From Anaerolineales bacterium (GTDB lineage: Bacteria; Chloroflexota; Anaerolineae; Anaerolineales; DRMV01): DNA of 47,094 nt. A program made the translations under genes and the position numbers. A model generated the notes under the pieces. That model was not told the DNA's origin. It did not search any database and worked only from the letters and a program-made list of their open reading frames with translations. Shown in pieces: positions 17,541 through 25,617 of this stretch. Each line of letters starts with the position of its first letter. Position 1 is the first letter of the stretch. Location: the NCBI GenBank assembly GCA_027023425.1, contig JALVVL010000010.1, forward strand, positions 113,031-160,124, written 5' to 3'.

Positions 17541-18917
17541 TCACACCCTCCCGAGCCACCGCGGTGCGCGGCTTTTGAGCGTGCCCTGCACCCGCTTCGC
17601 CCAGCCCAGCGGGAAGCCGTCCACCGTCACCAGCACCCAGCCGTCCGGGCCGGGGGAAGGGAGCGGCTCGCGGTGCAAATAGCGGCGGGCGTCGGGGTCG
17701 TCGGCGGCAAAATTCACGCGCTCCACGGCGTCTTCGGCTTCAATTGCAAGCGCCAGAGAATGGACGGGCTCAAAACGACCGGTTTTGAATGTGCCCAGCC
17801 ACCAGCCAAACCGCTCCACGCGCAAGCCTTTGAGGTCGGGCAAGCCTTCGGGCAGGGCGTAAAGCCGATTGCCAAACACGGCAAGGCGGGAGCGCGGCGC
17901 AGGTTCGCGGCGCAGGCTTTCTTCCACAAAACGGTCGTAGAGGGCGCGCATCTCGCCCTTGGGCGGCGCGGGGCGCAGGGTAGGCGGAGTGGCTGGCGGG
18001 GCATCATCGCGGCGGCGGAGCAGGGCGATAAAATGCCCTTCGCCGGGGATTTTGTGCGGCCAAAGCCGCAAAGCGCCTGCCACCGCAGGCGGCGCATCTG
18101 CCCATTCGGGGCGGGCGTGTTCAAAGCCGTGTTTAGCCTCAAGCGCCACAACCTCAAACTCGGGGTGTTTTTCCAAAAATTGCCCGATTGTGCCTTCGTC
18201 TTCCTCTGGAGCAAAGGTGCAGGTGCTGTAAAGCAAATAGCCGCCGGGGCGCACAAGGCGCGCCGCGGTGTGAATCAGCCCGGCTTGAATGCGCGCACAG
18301 CGCGCCACGTGGTTCGGAGTCCAAGTTTTACGCGCCGAATAATCTTTGCGAAACATCCCCTCGCCGGAGCAAGGGGCGTCAAGCAAAACGCGGTCAAAAA
18401 ACGCACCCAAACGCTCGGCTAAACGGCGGGGCTGTTCAACGAGGACAGCAATGTTGCGCGCCCCCCACCGGTCAAGGTTGTTGGTCATTTCATGCACGCG
18501 CTTGGGCTGAACGTCGTTGGCAACCAACAAACCTTCATTGCGCATCAACGAAGCGAGGTGGGTAGTTTTGCCGCCGGGGGCGGCGGCAAGGTCTAAAACC
18601 CGCTCGCCGGGGCGGGGAGCGAGCACCTCGGCGGGCGTCATCGCCGAAGGCTCTTGAAGGTAATACAAGCCCGCCGCGTGGTAGGGGTGCTTGCCGGGGC
18701 GCGAGCCATCCACCACGCGGAAGCCCGCCGGGCACCACGGCACCGGCTCCAGCGCAAAGGGGGAGCGCGCGGCAAAGTCCTGCGGCGAAATTTTCAGCGT
18801 GTTCACGCGCAAACCGATTTGCGGGCGGGAACGCAGGGCTTCTTGAAACGCCGCGAATTCCTCCTCCCCCAGCAGGCGCTTCATGCGGCTGACAAACAGC
18901 AACGGCAGGTCAATCAC
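17541..18917 (-). CDS. RsmF-like rRNA (cytosine-5) methyltransferase
   Basis: 458-aa member of the NOL1/NOP2/Sun family, which makes m5C in rRNA with SAM. SAM motif I is VLDLAAAPGGKTTHLA (107-122). The two catalytic cysteines are C183 in DAPCSGEGMF and C233 in STCTF. After residue 300 a further domain with FGWWLGTFKTGRFEP and a PUA-like end matches the C-terminal part of RsmF. The exact target nucleotide is not predictable. It follows the small conserved gene with a 6-bp gap, indicating co-transcription. Its stop codon abuts the minisatellite. Confidence 0.92.
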   Translation of the reverse strand: MIDLPLLFVSRMKRLLGEEEFAAFQEALRSRPQIGLRVNTLKISPQDFAARSPFALEPVPWCPAGFRVVDGSRPGKHPYHAAGLYYLQEPSAMTPAEVLAPRPGERVLDLAAAPGGKTTHLASLMRNEGLLVANDVQPKRVHEMTNNLDRWGARNIAVLVEQPRRLAERLGAFFDRVLLDAPCSGEGMFRKDYSARKTWTPNHVARCARIQAGLIHTAARLVRPGGYLLYSTCTFAPEEDEGTIGQFLEKHPEFEVVALEAKHGFEHARPEWADAPPAVAGALRLWPHKIPGEGHFIALLRRRDDAPPATPPTLRPAPPKGEMRALYDRFVEESLRREPAPRSRLAVFGNRLYALPEGLPDLKGLRVERFGWWLGTFKTGRFEPVHSLALAIEAEDAVERVNFAADDPDARRYLHREPLPSPGPDGWVLVTVDGFPLGWAKRVQGTLKSRAPRWLGRV

Positions 18918-18923
18918 GGCAGG

Positions 18924-19412
18924 CTAAGGCTGTGCTTTGAGCAGGGAAAGCGTCATCGTGCGCGTGGCAACGGTGCGCATCGGCGGCAGGGGTTTGATTT
19001 CGCCGTGCGTGATGCGCTGTTCCTGCGGCGTCTTGGGCATGTGCTCAGGGGTGGGGTAGAGCACATCCACCTGCAGGCGGTATTCGCCCGCGAGCGGCTC
19101 GCGCACGTGCAAGGTGAAATCCATCGCCGGCGACATCGGCTCAATGATGTCCAGCGTAGCGACTTCCTCGCCGTTAGGGTCGGTCAGGGTGAGCACAAGG
19201 TGAGGGCGAAAACGGAACATGGTGAGGCGGAGGTGTACGCGCACGCGCTTGCCATCCGGGGCAACTTGGGCGCGCAAATCCTCCACAACCACCTCTTCGG
19301 GCGGTGCAGCCTTGTCCAGCATCTCATCAAACATGATTTGATACTGGTGCAAGGGGTCATTCGGGTCAAGTTCACCGGAAATCTGAAAAGTGAGCGGCTC
19401 ATCGTTTTTCAT
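18924..19412 (-). CDS. conserved small protein of unknown function
   Basis: 162 aa, no signal peptide and no membrane segment. Residues 45-110 alternate hydrophobic and polar positions in a beta-rich pattern (VRVHLRLTMFRFRPHLVLTLTDPNGEEV), and the N-terminal third is acidic and probably helical (LHQYQIMFDEMLDKA). This may be an immunoglobulin-like or beta-sandwich domain. The only clue to role is its position 6 bp upstream of the RsmF-like gene. I do not recognise the family. Confidence 0.7.
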   Translation of the reverse strand: MKNDEPLTFQISGELDPNDPLHQYQIMFDEMLDKAAPPEEVVVEDLRAQVAPDGKRVRVHLRLTMFRFRPHLVLTLTDPNGEEVATLDIIEPMSPAMDFTLHVREPLAGEYRLQVDVLYPTPEHMPKTPQEQRITHGEIKPLPPMRTVATRTMTLSLLKAQP

Positions 19413-19435
19413 AGTTCACCCAGTTCGCCTTTTTT

Positions 19436-19862
19436 AGGAGTTACGCAGTTCTCCTGCTTCATGTCACCGCGAGGCGGTCGTAGACCGCCGAAGCGGTCTC
19501 CCCTATCATCTGTGGGTTCAAGGGCGGACAGGGGTTTATCAAACCCCTGTCCTACCCCCTCCAAAGACGGAACAAGCGAAACGTTGCACTTTCAGCGCTG
19601 ATAAGGTAATTTGGTAAAGTGAGGCAGATGCCTAAATTTCCCAATCTTATCGCTAATACTTGCTTTTTCGGAGGATGTTCTTTTGGAGTGCGGCGACAAG
19701 TCGCCGCTTTCCAAAGCGGTGCCGAGGCACCGCATTCCAAAAAATGGTGTTTTCAGGGGCAGGTGTCCGCCCCTGAACATCTGTGGGGGATGGCTTCGCC
19801 GCCTACGGCGGCTCGCCATGACACGAAAACGAGCGTTTCTACGAGCAACTGCGTAAGTCCTA
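19436..19862 (+). mobile_element. element A, copy 3, split by element B
   Basis: Left half 19436-19516 and right half 19778-19862 together form a 156-bp element A: left end AGGAGTTACGCAGTT, right end AACTGCGTAAGTCCTA. Element B (19517-19777) sits at the CATCTG position in the middle. The outer flanks CCTTTTT and TCTTTAT match at five of seven positions, so the target duplication is degraded and this copy is probably old. Confidence 0.8.
19517..19777 (+). mobile_element. element B (MITE-like, 261 bp), nested in element A
   Basis: Ends are inverted repeats: TTCAAGGGCGGACA on the left and, reverse-complemented from the right, TTCAGGGGCGGACA (13 of 14 match). The direct repeat CATCTGTGGG flanks it at 19507-19516 and 19778-19787, a 10-bp target duplication. 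That word carries a T not present at this site in other A copies, so both flanks derive from one copy. Interior features are a perfect hairpin GGACAGGGGTTT / AAACCCCTGTCC near the left end and an 18-bp palindrome at 19690-19707. There is no open frame for a transposase. Confidence 0.8.
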
Positions 19863-19993
19863 TCTTTATAAGGAAGGCTCAACGGCCAACCACGTACCGG
19901 TTAGCAAAAGCCTTTCGGGCGATTATACCACTCGGGCTAAACAGGCAAAGCGGACAGCAATGAGTCGCATCAGAGCGCTCGGGGAATAACAAA

Positions 19994-20170
19994 CGTGAGC
20001 AGAAGTCCACACAGGTGGACTTCGCGACTTGTAGCCTGCGACTTCAGCCGCCGGGCACAAGCGACGGCAGTTGAAACTGCACCTACTGCCTGTGAAGTCA
20101 CCCTATGGCGACTTTTTAGAAAGAGCGAGCCCCGAAACAGCCTATTGCACTCGTACCCGCGTGGGTAATT
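19994..20170 (-). repeat. three-hairpin repeat C, copy 2
   Basis: Inverted relative to copy 1 (7931-8109). It begins CGTGAGCAGAAGTCCAC and ends GTGGGTAATTGC. The same three hairpins are present, with changes mainly in loops. It lies upstream of the nucleoside transporter promoter. Confidence 0.75.
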
Positions 20171-20204
20171 GCAAATCCGCAGCAATTTTCTCATCACTTT
20201 GGTT

Positions 20205-20232
20205 TTGCGATTTTGAAAAAGTTGGGTACAAT
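20205..20232 (+). promoter_or_regulatory. putative promoter of the nucleoside transporter operon
   Basis: -35-like TTGCGA (20205-20210), 16-bp spacer, -10 TACAAT (20227-20232). It predicts a leader of about 130 nt. No known purine or other riboswitch pattern is visible in that leader. Confidence 0.5.
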
Positions 20233-20328
20233 AGAAACACAAAATACAACCCTCGTTCAAATTCCATACAAATTTCGTTTCAGGAGGTGTCGCCGAACAA
20301 CGTTGCTCTCCGCTATTGAGTTCTTGTC

Positions 20329-20368
20329 CACTTCTCACCACTTCTCAGCACTTCTCTGAAAGGAGGAG
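20329..20368 (+). promoter_or_regulatory. CACTTCTC triplet repeat ahead of the ribosome site
   Basis: Three 10-bp units starting CACTTCTC (20329, 20339, 20349) precede AGGAGGAG (20361-20368). CUUCUC can pair with GAGGAG (one G-U), so each unit could mask the Shine-Dalgarno sequence. An 18-codon TTG-initiated frame (20303-20359) ends just before the ribosome site, but its own ribosome site is poorly spaced. Confidence 0.4.
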
Positions 20369-20371
20369 AAA

Positions 20372-21631
20372 ATGAAACGCTCATGGTGGATTCTCTTAGC
20401 AGTGCTCCTGATAGGCGCACTCGCCCTTACCGCTTGCGGTGGGCAACAACCCACCAAGGCCGCCCCTGCCGGTGGCAATCAGGGCGGCAACCAAGGGGGA
20501 AGCCAACAGACCGGCGCTAAGCAACTCACCTTCGGCATCCTGTTGGTCGGTCCCTATAACGACCACGGCTGGAGCCAAGCGCACTACGATGCCGCTCAAA
20601 CCGTAGCCAAGAAACTCAACGCCAAAATGCTCTACGTGGACAAGGTCAACCCGGCCGACCGCCCCGGCACAACTGCGGAACAGTTGGCGGAAGACCTTGT
20701 CTCCAAAGGCGCAAAGGTCATCATCTTCAACTCCGACGACATGAAAGACTCAGCCTTGGCCTTTGCCCAAGCGCATCCCGACATCTACGTAATTCATGCC
20801 TCGGGCGACAACGCGTGGAAAGAAGGCAAAGACTACAAAAACCTGCCCAACCTTTCCAACGTGATGGGCAAAATGATCTACGGCAAGATGATTGCCGGAT
20901 GCGCCGCGGCCATGACCACCCAAACCGGCAAAATCGGCTACCTCGGCCCCCTCATCAACGACGAGACCCGCCGCTTGGCCTCTTCGGCCTACTTGGGCGC
21001 TAAATACTGCTGGGAGCACTACCGCAACAAAGACCCCAAAGACCTCAAGTTCAAGGTCACTTGGATTGGTTTCTGGTTCAACATTCCGGGCGTAACCTCC
21101 GACCCCACTCAGGTTGCCGACGACTTCTTCAACAACGGCTACGACGTGGTGCTCTCGGGCATTGACACCACCGAAGCCCTTGTGGAAGCAAAGAAATTCC
21201 ACGATCAGGGCAAGAAAGTTTACGCGGTGCCCTACGACTACCGCGACGCCTGCGAAGAAGCGCCCGAAGTCTGCTTGGGCGTGCCCTACTTCAACTGGGT
21301 GCCCGGCTACACCAAACTGCTGAAATCGGCGCAGGATGGAACTTGGAAATCCACCTTCCTGTGGCTCGGCCCCGACTGGAACAACATCAACGACCCCGAC
21401 ACCTCCTCCATCGGCTTTGAGCCGGGCGATGCCCTTTCCGACGCCGCTTCCGACGCGGTCACCAAGTTTGAAACCGAACTCGCAAACGGGCTTCAACTTT
21501 GGAAAGGCCCGCTCAAACTGCAAGACGGTACGCTCTACTTGAAAGACGGCCAAGTCGCCACCGACCAGCAAATCTGGTACTTGCCGCAATTGCTGGAAGG
21601 CATGGAAGGCCAAAGCGTGCCTCAGAAGTAA
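20372..21631 (+). CDS. BMP-family nucleoside-binding lipoprotein
   Basis: 419-aa ABC-transporter binding protein of the BMP/PnrA type. The lipobox LTAC puts the lipidated cysteine at C22, followed by a Gly/Gln/Pro-rich tether. The mature protein begins KQLTFGILLVGPYNDHGWSQAHYDA, the usual first strand and ligand loop of this family, and includes IIFNSDDMKDSALAFA and KIGYLGPLINDETRRLASSAYLGA. The two permeases and double ATPase downstream make a nucleoside importer (YufNOPQ/Nup type) the best reading. Strong AGGAGGAG site. A hairpin after the stop may raise its expression over the other subunits. Confidence 0.93.
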   Translation: MKRSWWILLAVLLIGALALTACGGQQPTKAAPAGGNQGGNQGGSQQTGAKQLTFGILLVGPYNDHGWSQAHYDAAQTVAKKLNAKMLYVDKVNPADRPGTTAEQLAEDLVSKGAKVIIFNSDDMKDSALAFAQAHPDIYVIHASGDNAWKEGKDYKNLPNLSNVMGKMIYGKMIAGCAAAMTTQTGKIGYLGPLINDETRRLASSAYLGAKYCWEHYRNKDPKDLKFKVTWIGFWFNIPGVTSDPTQVADDFFNNGYDVVLSGIDTTEALVEAKKFHDQGKKVYAVPYDYRDACEEAPEVCLGVPYFNWVPGYTKLLKSAQDGTWKSTFLWLGPDWNNINDPDTSSIGFEPGDALSDAASDAVTKFETELANGLQLWKGPLKLQDGTLYLKDGQVATDQQIWYLPQLLEGMEGQSVPQK

Positions 21632-21643
21632 AAAAATCCTTTC

Positions 21644-21672
21644 GGGGGAAGCCTCCCTGCGGGGCTTCCCCC
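21644..21672 (+). terminator. hairpin after the binding-protein gene
   Basis: Stem GGGGGAAGCC / GGCTTCCCCC with a nine-base loop and only a weak T-tract. It lies between the binding-protein and ATPase genes of one operon, where partial termination or 3'-end protection usually gives excess binding protein. Confidence 0.6.
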
Positions 21673-21731
21673 GCTTTGTCTCAATCTCAGCCCTGCCTCA
21701 AAACTACTCCGCGACGTCAAAAAACAACGCC

Positions 21732-23231
21732 ATGAAAATAGAATTACGCAATATACACAAATTCTTTGGGCCGGTTCACGCCAACAACAACATAACGCTG
21801 AGCATCCCATCAGGGAGCATCCAAGGGCTTTTGGGGGAAAACGGAGCGGGCAAAAGCACTTTGATGAAAATACTTTCAGGTTACCTGCGCCCCGACCGAG
21901 GCGAAATTCTCTTGGACGGCAAGCCTTTGGTGCTCAATTCGCCGGCAGACGCCATCCGCGCGGGCATCGGCATGTTGCACCAAGACCCGCTTGACTTCCC
22001 GCCGATGAAAGTGCTGGACAACTTCATGATGGGCTACCCGCGCGGCCTCGGGCTCCCCAAGCGCGAAGCGCGCGAGGCGCTACTCTCGCTCGCCGAGCAA
22101 TTTGGCTTTTCTCTTGACCCCGATGCCTACGTAGACACTCTCACAATAGGCGAGCGCCAACAGTTAGAAATTCTCCGCTTATTATGGTTGGGGGCAAAAA
22201 TTCTCATTTTTGACGAACCGACAACCGGCATCAGCGCACAGCAAAAAGAAAAACTGTTTGCCGCCCTGCGACGATTGGCCTCAGAAGGCAAAACCATCAT
22301 CTTCGTAACCCACAAACTTGAAGAAGTGGAAGTGCTGTGCGACCGCGTAGCGGTGTTGCGCGCTGGCAAACTCGTGGGCGAAGCATACCCCCCCTACAAC
22401 TTGGACGACTTAGTGCGCATGATGTTCGGCAAGGTCATTTCAAAAGGCAAGCGGATAGAAATCCCGCTCGGCAAACCGGTGCTCCAAGTGAAAGACCTTG
22501 CCGTTGAAGACTACCGCCTGCGCATTGAAGGGGTAAATTTGGAAGTGCGCGAAGGCGAAGTTATCGGGCTGGCCGGCATGGAAGGAAGCGGCCAGCGCCA
22601 CCTCCTGCGCGCCTGTGCTGGCCTAATCCGCCCCGTGGGCGGCGAAATTTGGGTTGACGGCGAAAACATGACCGGCAAAACCTACCATTCCTTCCTACGC
22701 AAAGGCGTGGCCTACCTGCCCGCCGACCGCATGAAGGAAGGGTTGGTGCCCGGCCTAACCCTGAGCGAGCATTTTGCCCTTGCACAGGAACAAACGGGAT
22801 TTGTGATAGACCGAGCGGCCGTGCTGAAACGCACCGAAGAACACATCAAGCGCTTCAACATCCGCGGCCGCCCCGATTCTACGGTTGAATCGCTTTCGGG
22901 CGGCAACCAACAGCGCGCCCTGCTCGCCCTCCTGCGCCCGAATTTGCGCCTCATCCTGATGGAACACCCCACACGCGGCTTGGACATGGAATCGGCCATC
23001 TGGGTGTGGAACACCCTCAAAGAACGTTGCCGCCAACGGACGGCCATTTTCTTCATGTCCTCCGACTTGGAAGAAATACTGCACTACAGCGACCGCATCC
23101 TCGTATTCTTCGGCGGAAGGGTCTCCGAGCCGTTAGACGCCCGCACCACAACTGTAGAGCAATTAGGGCAGTTGATAGGCGGGCGCGGCTTTGAATCACA
23201 ACCCGAAGCCGCGCGGGAGGTGGCCAAATGA
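21732..23231 (+). CDS. nucleoside ABC transporter, double ATPase subunit
   Basis: 499 aa with two ABC domains, as in ribose/nucleoside (YufO/RbsA-like) importers. The first has Walker A GENGAGKST (35-43) and Walker B ILIFDEPTTG, with a loose signature TIGERQQLEI. The second has a degenerate Walker A (GMEGSGQRHL, with no GK[ST]) but a good signature LSGGNQQRALLA and LILMEHPTRGLD. The asymmetric second site is common in this subfamily and suggests one hydrolysing site. Overlaps the next gene by ATGA. Confidence 0.95.
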   Translation: MKIELRNIHKFFGPVHANNNITLSIPSGSIQGLLGENGAGKSTLMKILSGYLRPDRGEILLDGKPLVLNSPADAIRAGIGMLHQDPLDFPPMKVLDNFMMGYPRGLGLPKREAREALLSLAEQFGFSLDPDAYVDTLTIGERQQLEILRLLWLGAKILIFDEPTTGISAQQKEKLFAALRRLASEGKTIIFVTHKLEEVEVLCDRVAVLRAGKLVGEAYPPYNLDDLVRMMFGKVISKGKRIEIPLGKPVLQVKDLAVEDYRLRIEGVNLEVREGEVIGLAGMEGSGQRHLLRACAGLIRPVGGEIWVDGENMTGKTYHSFLRKGVAYLPADRMKEGLVPGLTLSEHFALAQEQTGFVIDRAAVLKRTEEHIKRFNIRGRPDSTVESLSGGNQQRALLALLRPNLRLILMEHPTRGLDMESAIWVWNTLKERCRQRTAIFFMSSDLEEILHYSDRILVFFGGRVSEPLDARTTTVEQLGQLIGGRGFESQPEAAREVAK

Positions 23232-24280
23232 GCAAACAACTGGAACGCTGGGGCTTTGTGCTTCTGGCAACCTTAGTTGCCCTAATTTTCACCTCTTTCG
23301 TGCTTGTGCTTGCCGGGGCGTCGCCCGTAGCGGCCTACTGGTACATCCTCAAAGGCTCCCTCGGCTCTTGGACGAAAATTTCAGATGTGATGGTGGCTTG
23401 GGTGCCGCTGTTGCTGGCAACTGCCGGACTGCTGGTCACCTTTGCCGCAGGGCAATGGAACATCGGCGTAGAAGGCCAAATAGTGCTCGGCGCAATTTTC
23501 ACTACCTGGGTGATGCGCTCCCTGCAACATACAAACACCCCTGCCGCAATTGTGCTGATTTTGGCCTTCATAGCCGGCGCTTTTGGCGGCGCTATCTGGT
23601 CGGCTTTTGCCGGCATACTCAAAGTTTACGGCGGAGTAAACGAAATTTTCGGCGGCTTGGGCTTGGATTTTGTGGCCGTGGCGCTAATCCTCTGGCTGAT
23701 TTTCGGGCCTTGGAAGCGCCCGGGGATCGGCTCAATGAGCGGCACCGAGCCTTTCCCCCACAGGCTGTGGCTGCCGACCATCCACGGCACAAGGCTAAGC
23801 CTATGGGCGCTGGCAATCGGCTTGGTGAGCATCGGCGTGGTTTACTTCTTGCTCACGGGCACCTACTTTGGCCTAAAACTCAAAGCCGTGGGTCGCAACC
23901 CCAAAGCGGCTTATCTGATGGGAATACCCACCACAAAATACTTGATGGGAGCGTTCATTATCTCCGGCATTTTTGCCGGATTGGCCGGGGCGGTGCAGGT
24001 TACCGCAGTTTATCACCGGCTGATACCGGCCATTTCCAGCGGCTATGGCTGGCTGGGCTTGATGGTCTCAATGCTTATCAACTTCCAAGCGGCGTGGGCA
24101 GCGCCCGTCACTTTCTTCTTCGCCGCTCTCAACATCGGCAGCATCCAACTGCCCATCATGCTGAAATTGGATTCCTCGCTATCGGGCGTGCTGCAGGGCG
24201 CTTTAGTGCTCTCTTTCCTCCTCCTTGAGGGAGCGCGCCGACGCTGGGTCAAACGCCGCGAGGAGGCAAAAAATGAGTAG
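23228..24280 (+). CDS. nucleoside ABC transporter permease 1 (YufP-like)
   Basis: 350-aa inner-membrane permease of the BPD_transp_2 family with about ten hydrophobic segments, beginning WGFVLLATLVALIFTSFVLVLAG. The conserved cytoplasmic segment GLKLKAVGRNPKAAYLMGI matches the coupling-helix region (RAVGxNPxAA) that contacts the ATPase. It overlaps the ATPase gene by 4 bp and the second permease gene by 8 bp. Forms the pore with permease 2. Confidence 0.94.
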   Translation: MSKQLERWGFVLLATLVALIFTSFVLVLAGASPVAAYWYILKGSLGSWTKISDVMVAWVPLLLATAGLLVTFAAGQWNIGVEGQIVLGAIFTTWVMRSLQHTNTPAAIVLILAFIAGAFGGAIWSAFAGILKVYGGVNEIFGGLGLDFVAVALILWLIFGPWKRPGIGSMSGTEPFPHRLWLPTIHGTRLSLWALAIGLVSIGVVYFLLTGTYFGLKLKAVGRNPKAAYLMGIPTTKYLMGAFIISGIFAGLAGAVQVTAVYHRLIPAISSGYGWLGLMVSMLINFQAAWAAPVTFFFAALNIGSIQLPIMLKLDSSLSGVLQGALVLSFLLLEGARRRWVKRREEAKNE

Positions 24281-25271
24281 CCACGAAATCATCATCGGAC
24301 TCGCAGGTGTGCTGTTCACAGCCGCTCCAATAGTGTTTGCAACCATAGGCGAAACTTTCACCGAAAGAGCGGGCGTGATCAACCTCTCGGTCAACGGCAC
24401 AATTTTGCTCTCGGCCATGTCTTCGTTTGCCGTGGCAGTCAGCACCCACAGCATTTTTTGGGGCTTTGTGGCCGGAATTGTGGTAGGCATGGGTGTCGCG
24501 CTCACGGTGGCGTTTTCAAGCATCGCACTAAAGCAATCGCAAGTGGCCGTGGGCTTCGTGCTAACGCTGATGACGCGGGATTTGGCCTACTTCCTCGGCA
24601 ACCCCTACATGGGCTTGCAAGGGCCACGGGTACACAACTGGCCTATTCCAGTGCTGAGCAAAATACCGGTGCTTGGCACGCTGTTGTTCAACTTTGACCC
24701 GCTTACCTACTTCAGTTTCATCCTGATAATCGCCGCGTGGTGGTGGATTTTCCACACACGCCCCGGGCTGATTTTGCGCGCCATCGGCGAGCGCCCGGCC
24801 GCGGCTTATGTTCGCGGCGCGCCCGTGAACAAACTGCGCTACCTCTACACAGCATTGGGCGGCGCGTTAGTCGGCCTTGCCGGGCCCACCTACTCGCTCA
24901 GCGTGAAAGCAGGCTGGAAAGGCACAATCTCGGGCTTGGACGGCATAGGATGGATTGCCTTGGCGCTCACCATTTTCGGCGGATGGGATCCGGTACGGGG
25001 CGCATTTGGGGCATACTTGTTTGCCTTGCTCCAATGGCTTGGTTTGGTGTTGCAACCCTACATGCCGAACATTCCCTCTCAGGTACTGCAAGTAGCGCCG
25101 TTCCCGCTGATGATTTTGACCCTGCTGTTTGTGAACATAGGCAACACCGAATGGGTAAAGCGGACTTTGGCGGGGCTACCGCCGGATGCGCGGCGCTGGG
25201 CTACGCGCATACTGCGCTGGATGCAGGTTGTGCCGCCCTCGGCGCTGGGCACAACTTTTGAGGAAGAGTAA
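24273..25271 (+). CDS. nucleoside ABC transporter permease 2 (YufQ-like)
   Basis: 332 aa from the ATG at 24273, chosen for GAGGAGG just upstream and an 8-bp overlap with permease 1. An upstream start would extend into a charged stretch typical of the previous protein's tail. Multi-spanning, with ERAGVINLSVNGTILLSAM, characteristic of this permease type, and the coupling segment LILRAIGERPAAAYVRG. Last gene of the operon, ending at the terminator at 25301-25334. Confidence 0.94.
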   Translation: MSSHEIIIGLAGVLFTAAPIVFATIGETFTERAGVINLSVNGTILLSAMSSFAVAVSTHSIFWGFVAGIVVGMGVALTVAFSSIALKQSQVAVGFVLTLMTRDLAYFLGNPYMGLQGPRVHNWPIPVLSKIPVLGTLLFNFDPLTYFSFILIIAAWWWIFHTRPGLILRAIGERPAAAYVRGAPVNKLRYLYTALGGALVGLAGPTYSLSVKAGWKGTISGLDGIGWIALALTIFGGWDPVRGAFGAYLFALLQWLGLVLQPYMPNIPSQVLQVAPFPLMILTLLFVNIGNTEWVKRTLAGLPPDARRWATRILRWMQVVPPSALGTTFEEE

Positions 25272-25300
25272 CCACAAAAACGCCAATCACCCTTCGCGAG

Positions 25301-25334
25301 AAAGAGGGCACGGAAAAACCGTGCCCTCTTTTTT
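25301..25334 (+). terminator. intrinsic terminator of the transporter operon
   Basis: Stem AAAGAGGGCACGG / CCGTGCCCTCTTT with a five-A loop and a T6 tail, 30 bp after the last stop. Confidence 0.93.
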
Positions 25335-25432
25335 AGCGTGCCTATTACATAACTCACGTTACGCAGCGGTAATTGACAGGTAACAATTTCACCCTATGAA
25401 ACCGTTGAACTTTCGGCTTCTTCGCCCTCACC

Positions 25433-25485
25433 ACTCCCCCAGAGCCTTGCTTCGCGGCGGCTCAGCGGGGGTAGGGTGAGATCTT
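25433..25485. repeat. repeat D, copy 1
   Basis: Palindrome-like block CCCTCACC ... CTCAGCGGGGGTAGGGTGAG. Its right half CTCAGCGGGGG / GGGTGAGATCTTGCC is almost identical to 33476-33498. Related purine-rich copies lie at 33358-33497, 45662-45754 and 47021-47094. The 346-bp spacer 25272-25617 otherwise holds only the terminator and repeat C. Confidence 0.6.
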
Positions 25486-25490
25486 GCCCT

Positions 25491-25611
25491 AAGCACGAGC
25501 GGTGGCAGTTGAAACTGCACCTCCTGCCTGCGAAGTCGCCCTACGGCGACTTTTTGAGAAGAGCGCTCCCCAAAATAGCATATTGCACCCGCACTCGTGC
25601 AGGTAATTGCC
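25491..25611 (-). repeat. three-hairpin repeat C, copy 3 (truncated)
   Basis: Keeps the GCAGTTGAAACTGC and GAAGTCGCCCTACGGCGACT hairpins and the terminal GTAATTGCC, but lacks the GAAGTCCAC hairpin end. It ends 6 bp from the stop codon of the GlyA-GcvT gene. Confidence 0.7.
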
Positions 25612-25617
25612 TATGAT

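Noticed and set aside
20233-20371. Purine or preQ1 riboswitch in the transporter leader
   Set aside because: The leader shows none of the conserved loop words of those aptamers.
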